5,764 nt of DNA, from positions 1-5,764 of the forward strand of contig JAUVGS010000155.1 in the NCBI GenBank assembly GCA_030593665.1, in the 5' to 3' direction. The position numbers and the translations under genes were made by a program. Origin of the DNA: Chitinivibrionales bacterium (GTDB lineage: Bacteria; Fibrobacterota; Chitinivibrionia; Chitinivibrionales; JANQEN01). Positions 1-5,584 of the stretch are shown piece by piece. The notes under the pieces were generated by a model. That model was given only the letters and a program-made list of their open reading frames with translations, ran no database searches and was not told where the DNA came from. Every line of letters begins with the position of its first letter. Positions within the stretch are counted from its first letter, which is position 1.

Positions 1-1
1 C

Positions 2-622
2 AACAATCCGGATAAAAAGGCCTCTATATCAACGCCAAAGTTTGGTTTAACTAATACGGCCAAAGCTGAATTGACATTTTACTATCATATGTTCAGTGAT
101 TCGAACCATATAGGCGAGTTGGCACTGGATATCGAGGTTGACGGTAATATGAATAGTGATATCGTCAAACTGACCGAGGATGCGGGAGATGAATGGAAGC
201 TGCAGACCGTGGATTTAACTCCCTATATAGGTGACCGGGTCATTTTTTATTTCCGCGGTGTTACCGGCGAGAGCTGGTGCGGTGACATCTGTATTGACGA
301 TTTTAAAATCGATCCCGGGACCCCGATTACTAATCCACTGGTAAAACCACCCGTGCATTTTGATTTAAAGTATAACGGATCGCGGATACACTTTCAGGTA
401 CCGGATAATGGCAATAAAGTCTCCCCTGTAAGCGTAGAGCTTTTCAACCTGCAGGGGAAAATGATACGAAGACTGGTAAACGGCACTATTAAAGCAGGAT
501 ACCACTCTATTTCCCTTGATAAGCTTAATAATACTGGAAACAGGATTGCAGTAGGAACATACTTGTGCAGGATGGAAACCAAAGATTTTACAAAAACAAT
601 AAAGATATTGTTTAAAAAGTGA
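2..622 (+). CDS. Secreted MAM-domain protein with C-terminal sorting-like domain (3' end only)
   Basis: The frame is open from the window edge, so the start lies upstream; the internal TTG at 71 is not a credible start. 206 residues are visible. Residues about 20-104 look like the second half of a MAM/jelly-roll domain: alternating beta strands, a W..Q.VDLTPY segment, then FYFRGVTG and the closing GDICIDDFKI, matching the family's usual 'GDIAIDD' ending. A Pro-rich linker follows (about 105-120). Residues about 128-206 resemble the type A sorting (T9SS)/FlgD-Ig-like module: VELFNLQGKMIRRL, then AGYHSISLD, GTYLCRM and a basic end ILFKK. MAM-like domains in bacterial exoproteins are usually adhesive or carbohydrate-associated. 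Extracellular or surface location and export by a C-terminal signal are inferences. The enzyme or binding domain that would define function lies outside the window. Stop TGA is followed at once by TAG, and a strong terminator lies 39 bases downstream, so this is the last gene of its transcript. Confidence 0.8.
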   Translation, partial: NNPDKKASISTPKFGLTNTAKAELTFYYHMFSDSNHIGELALDIEVDGNMNSDIVKLTEDAGDEWKLQTVDLTPYIGDRVIFYFRGVTGESWCGDICIDDFKIDPGTPITNPLVKPPVHFDLKYNGSRIHFQVPDNGNKVSPVSVELFNLQGKMIRRLVNGTIKAGYHSISLDKLNNTGNRIAVGTYLCRMETKDFTKTIKILFKK

Positions 623-660
623 TAGGGAAGCCATACTCTATCAGAAGTTTCGTATAATCT

Positions 661-699
661 ATCACCTTCAGCATATTTATGTTGGAGGTGATTTTTTTT
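661..699 (+). terminator. Rho-independent terminator of the MAM-domain gene
   Basis: Bases 661-672 pair with 681-692 around an 8-base AT-rich loop. The outer 7 bp (ATCACCT/AGGTGAT) are perfect, and the inner 5 bp include two G-T wobbles. A run of eight T (692-699) follows. Position and strand fit termination of the gene ending at 622. Confidence 0.88.
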
Positions 700-759
700 A
701 AAATACTTTCGAGTGCACTTTAAAAAGTCTGTCTACTGTATTTAAAGTACGTTTCAGCG

Positions 760-798
760 CAGTAGAGGTACAAAATTTTGTGCCCCTACTGTTTTTTT
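760..798 (+). terminator. Second strong + strand terminator hairpin
   Basis: Bases 760-775 pair with 776-791 (CAGTAG...CTACTG outer arms, AAAATTTT centre). There is one A-C mismatch and one wobble in 16 positions, and seven T (792-798) follow. There is no T run on the other strand, so it acts on + strand transcripts. It may back up the 661-699 terminator or end an unseen short transcript. Bases 732-738 (TCTACTG) could alternatively pair with 760-766, which would compete with this hairpin, but that alternative is much weaker. Confidence 0.8.
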
Positions 799-872
799 CT
801 CATAATACTTTATTTTTAGGTTTACACAATTGTATACTATCACTATGCGGCAGACAGTAAAAAGGAGTCTCG

Positions 873-887
873 ATGTTTTTATCTTGA
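873..887 (+). other. Four-codon mini-ORF with a strong ribosome binding site
   Basis: AAAAAGGAG (859-867) sits 5 bases before ATG 873, which opens M-F-L-S and stops at TGA 885-887. It is out of frame with the gene starting at 919. It has the best Shine-Dalgarno sequence in front of any start noted here, yet it serves only four codons. A TATACT box (833-838) lies 40 bases before the ATG, without a good -35 partner. It could be a leader peptide, a decayed start, or chance. Confidence 0.2.
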
Positions 888-911
888 TAACCCTTTAATT
901 AATGATATACT
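884..911 (+). promoter_or_regulatory. Likely sigma-70-type promoter of the GAF/HD-GYP gene, giving a leaderless mRNA
   Basis: TTGATA (884-889) and TATACT (906-911) are separated by 16 bases, close to the housekeeping consensus. The expected start of transcription, about 7-8 bases past the -10, falls at or next to the A of ATG 919. There is no Shine-Dalgarno sequence before 919, and an in-frame TGA at 913-915 excludes a start further upstream. Both observations agree with a leaderless transcript. This comes from pattern matching only. Confidence 0.5.
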
Positions 912-918
912 TTGAACT

Positions 919-2817
919 ATGCCCTCATCTATAGTTATAATCGGTACAGTCCCCCGTGTGGATATTGAGCAGATCACCGTATATGCCGGGGAGCATGATA
1001 TTGCAGTAGAGGTAAAAGCCTCGGCTGAAGAGGTGGGGACGTCATTAACCGATGTGGCGCTTGGGTATATCTCCTATCTTCCCTGTACACAGGATTCTGT
1101 TCTCAATCTCTTTTCCAACCTTCCTATTGGGGCGAGTGAACATTTCCCCTTTTTTCAGAATCTTCAGGAAACGGAATATCCGAAATTCCTTAATGAATAT
1201 CCAATCTCAGGGGTGTTTGAAACGCCGATCAATTCAATTTGTTTACGGAATATATTCAGTACCATTCTTTTTCATGAAAAGCTATCTGAACAGTACCGGG
1301 GGATAGTAACCGAAGCAATTAAATATCGGAAGCAGAAACACCAGCTTATCAAACTCAGCACGGCTCTTTCAACGCATTATGACCTTGACACCCTGCTTGC
1401 GCTTATCTTGAGTGAAAGCTGCGATATTATGCATACTGATGCCGGAAGTATTTATATCCGTGAACGTGCCGGGCCGGGGCGTTCTTTTACCAATAAACTT
1501 CGATTCAAAGTCTCATTAAATCAATCAATAGATTTTAAAGCACCTGGTGAGTTCAGTATTGATATTGACAAAAACAGAATAGCCGGGTATGTGGCAGCTA
1601 CGGGAAGGCCGCTTAATATCGGGGATGTGTATGCCCTGGATGATTCCGTACCCTATACTTTCACCAGAGACTTTGATGAGCAGTTTCACTACCGGATGAA
1701 ATCGATGCTCACGGTACCGCTCAAGAACGTTGAAGGTGAAGTGGTCGGGGTACTTCAGCTCTTGAACAAAAAGAGGGATGCATCGGTAAAACTGACTTCA
1801 CCGGAAATAGTTGCGGAAGAGGCAATATCCTTTTCCTATGCTGATGAGGAATTTTTACATTCCATTGGCGCGCTTGCTGCGGTATGTATTGAACGTACAC
1901 AGCTCTATGAAAATATAGAACAAATTTTTGAGGGATTCCTAAGTTCATCAATTGCAGCGATAGATGAACGGGACCGGGTGACCTCAGGGCATTCCCGTCG
2001 TGTTATGGGCTACGCCATGGCATTCGTTGAAGCGGTCAATAAAACCTCTGATGGCGTATTTGCCGAGGTCCGTTTTTCAGAAAGCCGGCGAAGGCAGTTT
2101 AAATTTGCAGCGCTGCTTCATGACATTGGAAAAATAGGGGTACCTGAGGCGTTGCTTAATAAGGAATGCCGCCTTTCTTCGGGGAATTTTGCCGCGATAG
2201 TTTCCCGTTTCGAAATAATCCGGTTTCAATTAATTGCCGGCAATGCAAAGTATCCATTACCGTGGGACACTCTTGAGGAGCTTGAAACAGACCGTTTATT
2301 TTTAGAGAAGGTGAATAAATCGGGTTTTCTCAGTGATGACGATTTCCAGCATCTTGATGAGTTAAGAAATAAGGTATACTGGAATTCATACGGGGAAGAA
2401 GTTCCTTTTTTAAGTGAAGAAGAGTGGGAATCACTTTCTGTACGCAAAGGCAATTTGACTCCTAAAGAACGGGAAATTATCAATTCTCACTCTATTTCTT
2501 CGCAGCGGATATTGTCAAAGATACCCTGGACCCCTGAGCTGGAAAAGATACCGCTGATCGCAGCGCATCATCATGAAAAGCTTGATGGAACAGGATACCC
2601 GGATGGTTTATACAATCAGGATATGCGTCTTGAAGATAAGATATTAACGGTGGTTGATATATACGATGCGATTGTCGCTCAGGACAGACCGTATAAACCT
2701 GCAATGCCCTCTTCCAAGGCAATTGAAATCCTCAAGGCAGAAGCCCGCATAGGACATGTTGATGATGCTGTCGTGAATTTTTTCGTTGAGAAAGAGGTGT
2801 ATAAGATATTTTTGTAG
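919..2817 (+). CDS. GAF-HD-GYP cyclic-di-GMP phosphodiesterase
   Basis: Predicted cytoplasmic signalling protein of 632 residues with no signal peptide or membrane segment. Residues about 1-125 resemble a degenerate receiver fold: an early SIVIIGTV strand and a late GVFETPI segment where receivers carry the conserved K-P. The phospho-acceptor Asp is not evident and the Lys position is Thr102, so phosphorylation is unlikely (inference). Residues about 145-330 form a GAF domain (TDAGSIYI, LRFKVSLNQS, SMLTVPLKN, GVLQLLNK). The HD-GYP domain follows: H358, H401-D402 (LLHDIGKIGVPE), H524, HHHE (550-553), GYP (559-561), D580 and RPY (590-592). All expected metal ligands are therefore present and c-di-GMP hydrolysis is likely. 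About 95 residues separate the HD helix from the NLTPKEREIINSH segment; this longer spacing occurs in a known HD-GYP subtype. GAF probably senses a small ligand and controls the catalytic domain. Start 919 is fixed by the in-frame TGA at 913. Confidence 0.92.
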   Translation: MPSSIVIIGTVPRVDIEQITVYAGEHDIAVEVKASAEEVGTSLTDVALGYISYLPCTQDSVLNLFSNLPIGASEHFPFFQNLQETEYPKFLNEYPISGVFETPINSICLRNIFSTILFHEKLSEQYRGIVTEAIKYRKQKHQLIKLSTALSTHYDLDTLLALILSESCDIMHTDAGSIYIRERAGPGRSFTNKLRFKVSLNQSIDFKAPGEFSIDIDKNRIAGYVAATGRPLNIGDVYALDDSVPYTFTRDFDEQFHYRMKSMLTVPLKNVEGEVVGVLQLLNKKRDASVKLTSPEIVAEEAISFSYADEEFLHSIGALAAVCIERTQLYENIEQIFEGFLSSSIAAIDERDRVTSGHSRRVMGYAMAFVEAVNKTSDGVFAEVRFSESRRRQFKFAALLHDIGKIGVPEALLNKECRLSSGNFAAIVSRFEIIRFQLIAGNAKYPLPWDTLEELETDRLFLEKVNKSGFLSDDDFQHLDELRNKVYWNSYGEEVPFLSEEEWESLSVRKGNLTPKEREIINSHSISSQRILSKIPWTPELEKIPLIAAHHHEKLDGTGYPDGLYNQDMRLEDKILTVVDIYDAIVAQDRPYKPAMPSSKAIEILKAEARIGHVDDAVVNFFVEKEVYKIFL

Positions 2818-2830
2818 CCGTTAACAGTTT

Positions 2831-2851
2831 GAAATTTGAAATTGGAAATTA
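2831..2851 (+). repeat. Three tandem 7-bp units GAAATT(T/G/A)
   Basis: GAAATTT, GAAATTG and GAAATTA follow one another exactly. A fourth, diverged unit, GAACGTT (2852-2858), runs into the palindrome that follows. The array lies between the HD-GYP stop and murB and codes for nothing. Similar GAAATTGGAAATT-type strings occur in intergenic DNA of several bacterial groups (recollection, not searched). Confidence 0.6.
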
Positions 2852-2852
2852 G

Positions 2853-2870
2853 AACGTTCTGTGAACGTTT
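2853..2870 (+). repeat. Palindrome, copy 1 of a 16-bp inverted repeat pair
   Basis: AACGTTC-TGT-GAACGTT (2853-2869) is a perfect 7-bp stem with a 3-base loop. The 16-mer CGTTCTGTGAACGTTT (2855-2870) recurs as its exact reverse complement at 4754-4769. It lies 35 bases after the HD-GYP stop and 32 before murB. A broken T-rich stretch (2868-2880) follows, so it could be a weak terminator. An operator or mobile repeat is also possible. Confidence 0.6.
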
Positions 2871-2901
2871 GCATATTTTTTAACCGGCTTTCAGCTCCCG
2901 A

Positions 2902-3798
2902 ATGATACAGATTGAAAAACATATCGCATTAAAAAACAGGTCATCGTTTCGTATCGGCGGGCCTGCGCATTATTATATCCGGGTACATACGCATGATGAA
3001 ATCAAAGAGGCGTATGCCTGGGCACAGGAACATGACCAGCCTGTTTTTATTCTCGGCCGCGGCTCGAATATTCTGATCAGTGACTCAGGATGGCAGGGGT
3101 TAGTAATAGACATGTCGGATTTTACCGCAATACAATGGCAAGAGGTAACTGCGGTATGCCACAGCGGGGCCTCACTCCACTCTTTGGTGAAGCAATCGGT
3201 TGAGCGGGGACTTGGCGGTATGGAAGAACTGGCAGGGATACCCGGCAGTGTGGGTGGAGCACTGGTAATGAATGCCGGCGCGTTTCAGCAAACCGTTGCG
3301 GAATGCCTTATCTCGGTAAGCGGTATCTATGATGATGGGTCAGAATGGTATCTGAACCGGAATGAAATCGATTTCGGCTACCGTAAAAGTTCTCTGACGC
3401 GGGAAAATGCACTTATCCTTAAAGCAACGTTTACTTTTACTAAGCAGGATAAGGAGCGCGTACAGTCGGTATATGAATCGATCCTTAAAAAACGCAGTCA
3501 AAAACAGCCGCTTGATCTGCCGAATTGCGGCAGTGTATTCAAACGCCCTGCAGGGAATTATGCCGGTGTGCTGATTGAAGAATGCGGTTTGAAAAAATAC
3601 CGCAGAGGCGGCGCAATGGTTTCACCAAAGCATGCCAATTTTATTGTCAATACTGATAATGCTTCAGCACAGGATGTCAGGGAACTCATTGTGCATATTC
3701 AGAAAGAGGTATACGAAAAGAAGGGTGTCCTCCTGGAGCCGGAAGTAATTTTTGTCGGGGATTTTACCGTTCCTCTTTTCCTTCATGAATTATTTTAA
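2902..3798 (+). CDS. murB: UDP-N-acetylenolpyruvoylglucosamine reductase
   Basis: Cytoplasmic FAD enzyme that reduces UDP-GlcNAc-enolpyruvate to UDP-MurNAc with NADPH, the second committed step of peptidoglycan precursor synthesis. At 298 residues it is complete and matches the shorter type II MurB class. Visible signatures: SSFRIGGPA (14-22); the FAD-binding LGRGSNILISD (51-61); AGIPGSVGGALVMNAGAF (111-128); FGYRKSS (158-164) with the conserved Arg161; NCGSVFKRP (208-216) with Ser211, the expected proton donor; GGAMVSPKHANFIVN (236-250); and LEPEV (278-282) carrying the third catalytic residue, a Glu. The ATG at 2902 puts the N-terminus just before the usual FRIGGPA motif, as in relatives. 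No Shine-Dalgarno sequence precedes it. The gene lies 84 bases after the HD-GYP gene and 54 before xerD in the same direction. No clear promoter was found. Nothing is odd in the coding sequence. Confidence 0.96.
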   Translation: MIQIEKHIALKNRSSFRIGGPAHYYIRVHTHDEIKEAYAWAQEHDQPVFILGRGSNILISDSGWQGLVIDMSDFTAIQWQEVTAVCHSGASLHSLVKQSVERGLGGMEELAGIPGSVGGALVMNAGAFQQTVAECLISVSGIYDDGSEWYLNRNEIDFGYRKSSLTRENALILKATFTFTKQDKERVQSVYESILKKRSQKQPLDLPNCGSVFKRPAGNYAGVLIEECGLKKYRRGGAMVSPKHANFIVNTDNASAQDVRELIVHIQKEVYEKKGVLLEPEVIFVGDFTVPLFLHELF

Positions 3799-3852
3799 GC
3801 GTTATTTTATCATTCATTACAATCGTGAAAAAAGAGATAACCCGTTTCTACA

Positions 3853-4755
3853 ATGAAAGAATTACCGTATCAAACCTCGTTTCTTGCCTATATACAGCTT
3901 GAAAAAACGCTGAGTAAAAACACTATTGATTCTTACCGCTATGACCTTGAGCGCCTTTCCAATTACTTTAAACAGCAGGCTGTTCATGCTGTAACGGGGG
4001 TAAGTACCGATAAACTGTCTGACTATATCAAGCTGCTTTTTGATATGGGATTTGCAGCATCGTCTATTCAAAGAAGCCTTTCTTCGATTCGCGGCTATTA
4101 TGGTTTTCTCGTATCAGAAGGGACATTAAAGGAGGACCCCACGGAATTACTCGAAGGGCCCCGGCATTCACGCTATCTGCCGACGGTGCTTACCGTTGAA
4201 GAGATCATGCGGTTATTCAATGCGATTGATACGAAAAAACGGGGAGGCGTCCGTGACCGGGCCATGTTTGAAACTCTCTATGCCACAGGAATGCGCGTTT
4301 CGGAACTCTCATCGTTTACCTTTGAGCAGATACTGCATGAAGATAAAATGATACGCGTATTCGGAAAAGGGTCAAAAGAACGGCTTGTACCAATCGGGGA
4401 TATCGCATTAGACTGGATTAAAGAGTATAATGAAGTCGAGCGCCCTTCTCTGGCAAAGCCCGATACCGACAGTACCGTGTTTCTTAATGTCCGCGGGAAA
4501 CCTTTGACACGCATGGGTATATGGAAAATTATTCAAAAGTATATTTTGATTACCGGTATTAATAAAAAAGTTTCACCCCATACGTTTCGCCATTCCTTTG
4601 CCACACATTTATTAGAAGGCGGCGCTGATTTACGGATCGTACAGGAAATGCTCGGGCACGTGAATATTGTTACTACGGAGATTTATACGCACATCGACAG
4701 GGAATACCTGAAAGAAGTACACAGGAGTTTTCATCCGCGGTATAATAAACAGTAA
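3853..4755 (+). CDS. xerD: Tyrosine recombinase XerD
   Basis: Site-specific recombinase that, with XerC at the dif site and under FtsK control, resolves chromosome dimers. It has 300 residues, the standard Xer length. The N-terminal SAM-like core-binding domain spans about 1-95 (FLAYIQLEKTLSKNTIDSYR) and the catalytic domain about 108-295. The full catalytic set is visible: R148 (ATGMRVSEL), K172 (GKGSKERLVP), H243-x-x-R246 (HTFRHSFATHLLEGG), H269 (LGHVNIVTTEIYTHI) and nucleophile Y278. The C-terminal IDREYLKEVHRSFHPR resembles XerD more than XerC. The start at 3853 gives the usual N-terminus; no Shine-Dalgarno sequence precedes it. It is probably transcribed with murB (54-base gap, no terminator between). 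The TAA stop overlaps copy 2 of the 16-bp inverted repeat. A mobile integrase is less likely, given this length, the XerD-like end and murB next door. Confidence 0.93.
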   Translation: MKELPYQTSFLAYIQLEKTLSKNTIDSYRYDLERLSNYFKQQAVHAVTGVSTDKLSDYIKLLFDMGFAASSIQRSLSSIRGYYGFLVSEGTLKEDPTELLEGPRHSRYLPTVLTVEEIMRLFNAIDTKKRGGVRDRAMFETLYATGMRVSELSSFTFEQILHEDKMIRVFGKGSKERLVPIGDIALDWIKEYNEVERPSLAKPDTDSTVFLNVRGKPLTRMGIWKIIQKYILITGINKKVSPHTFRHSFATHLLEGGADLRIVQEMLGHVNIVTTEIYTHIDREYLKEVHRSFHPRYNKQ

Positions 4756-4769
4756 ACGTTCACAGAACG
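4754..4769 (-). repeat. Copy 2 of the 16-bp inverted repeat, overlapping the xerD stop
   Basis: AAACGTTCACAGAACG is the exact reverse complement of 2855-2870. It includes the last two bases of the xerD TAA. It can form an imperfect hairpin followed by TAAATTTTT, so it might act as a weak terminator for xerD. It directly abuts the point where the IS remnant ends at 4770. Confidence 0.6.
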
Positions 4770-4898
4770 CTAAATTTTTGAGATGCCTCCATAACCCAAC
4801 GAACGAGCTTCGCTTGCAGCCACAAGTCGATGACTTTTCTCATCAAGAAATGGCCATACATCAGAAAATTTACGTTGTAGATCAATTGCACTATCCAT
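4770..4898 (-). pseudogene. Truncated ISAzo13-family transposase (N-terminal 42 residues)
   Basis: Reads from ATG at 4898 to TAG at 4772-4770. The peptide contains WPFLDEKSHRLVAASEARSLGYGGIS. This closely matches, from memory of the family, the start of ISAzo13-type transposases (L-x-P-x-L-D-E-x-x-R-R-L-x-A-A-x-E-A-x-x-L-G-Y-G-G-I). The DDE catalytic region is entirely missing, so it cannot transpose. Homology runs almost to the stop, after which the sequence is the 16-bp repeat and xerD. The deletion breakpoint is therefore at or within a few bases of 4770. It is convergent with xerD. The family call rests on a short stretch, but the GYGGIS segment is distinctive. Confidence 0.72.
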
Positions 4899-4955
4899 AT
4901 AAGTAAAGTAAATTATATAGACATCTAGATGCAACCTTTATTTATTGACACTGCC
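4770..4955 (-). mobile_element. Remnant of an ISAzo13-like insertion sequence (left end only)
   Basis: On the minus strand the segment begins GGCAGTGTCAATAAATAAAG (from 4955), a plausible terminal inverted repeat. After 57 bases it enters a transposase N-terminus that stops after 42 codons at 4770. No right end or matching second terminal repeat is present in the window. The outer boundary at 4955 is an estimate, because I recognise the end only by its general form and its distance from the coding start. A TATAAT-like box on the minus strand (4912-4917) sits before the start codon. Confidence 0.5.
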
Positions 4956-4980
4956 TAAGCAGGTTTTAAATGAAAGAATG

Positions 4981-5049
4981 CTGAAAAGATTAACCGGTGG
5001 TCGAAGCAGGGTAAAAGAATGTTTTTTTTATGGCCACCCTTCTTTTCAG
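4981..5049. repeat. Interrupted inverted repeat in the gap between two pseudogenes
   Basis: CTGAAAAGA (4981-4989) is the reverse complement of TCTTTTCAG (5041-5049). Inside it, GGTGG (4996-5000) can pair with CCACC (5034-5038). The enclosed region carries a T run (5022-5029). The rest of 4956-5065 shows no coding potential that I can support. It could be a transcript-end structure of the pseudogene on the minus strand or the remains of a small element. Confidence 0.35.
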
Positions 5050-5065
5050 GCTGTTTACCGGCATG

Positions 5066-5584
5066 CTACTGTATCAATTTCTCAATAGCATAAAACGGAA
5101 TCGACTGGATATTATTATAACATGAGAAGTTATCACGCGATATTTTAACTCCTTCATTAACACCTTTGTCGGTAAAAAAAAGGTGAAGACTGCGAAGGTG
5201 CCCTGTGACGCCACTTTTTACTTCTATTGGAATTACAGAGTTCTCTTTTGATAGTATATAGTCTATTTCAGCATTGCTTGTTTTCTTTTCCCTGTGTCAG
5301 TAATGTAATTGATAGACTGATTGAGAAGGTTGGTATTTTTTTATTTCCAGGCCGGTAAATGCTTCTGCAATAATGCCATTATTTATCTGTATGATATCCG
5401 GATTGAGAATATGTTTTTTCAAGTCAATACCAAGAAGCTGGTTTGTCAGTCCGATATCAAAAAAGAGGAGTTTAAATTTTTTAATATCTATTTGTGCTTC
5501 TAAAGGTATGCCGTTACTGTCTGAATGATAAATTTTATAGATCAGGCCGGCCTTTTCCAATAAATTAATTATATTTATGGTAAT
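5066..5584 (-). pseudogene. C-terminal half of an AAA+ ATPase with DUF4143 domain, broken by an in-frame TGA
   Basis: The minus frame reads INLLEKAGLIYKI, NGIPLEAQ, KKFKLLFFDIGL, NNGIIAEAFTGLEI, QLHY, then TGA (5299-5297). It continues in the same frame with HREKKTSNAEIDYILS, IPIEVKSGVTG and FYAIEKLIQ, and stops at TAG 5066-5068. This is the ordered set of motifs of the DUF4143 domain, which follows an AAA_14 ATPase domain in a large family of bacterial and archaeal ATPases of unclear role. Relatives have Trp between QLHY and HRE, so TGA replaces a TGG. The second half carries the nuclease-like E-I-D...E-V-K pattern. The ATPase part with Walker A and B is absent: the frame is open only to about 5600 with no ATG, and a + strand ORF starts at 5585. 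The gene is thus both 5'-truncated and interrupted, and presumably dead. Confidence 0.82.

Noticed and set aside
821..838. Promoter TTTACA/TATACT before the mini-ORF
   Set aside because: The two hexamers are only 6 bases apart, and no acceptable -35 lies at the right distance from the TATACT at 833.
2226..2722. Minus-strand open frames inside the HD-GYP gene, and similar frames inside murB, xerD and the MAM gene
   Set aside because: They are low-complexity shadow frames of well-supported + strand genes, without recognisable motifs.
3853..4755. The recombinase as integrase of a mobile island that includes the decayed genes to its right
   Set aside because: Length, catalytic spacing and C-terminus match housekeeping XerD, and the gene follows murB. 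The neighbouring IS and ATPase remnants need no integrase, and I saw no attachment-site duplication.
5297..5299. Reassigned genetic code with TGA read as Trp
   Set aside because: All Trp codons in the MAM, HD-GYP, murB and xerD genes are TGG, and the MAM gene ends at a TGA close to a terminator. One TGA in an already truncated gene is better explained by decay.
5321..5503. A + strand 60-codon open frame
   Set aside because: It lies antisense to the DUF4143 pseudogene, whose motifs are clear; its own peptide shows no family features.
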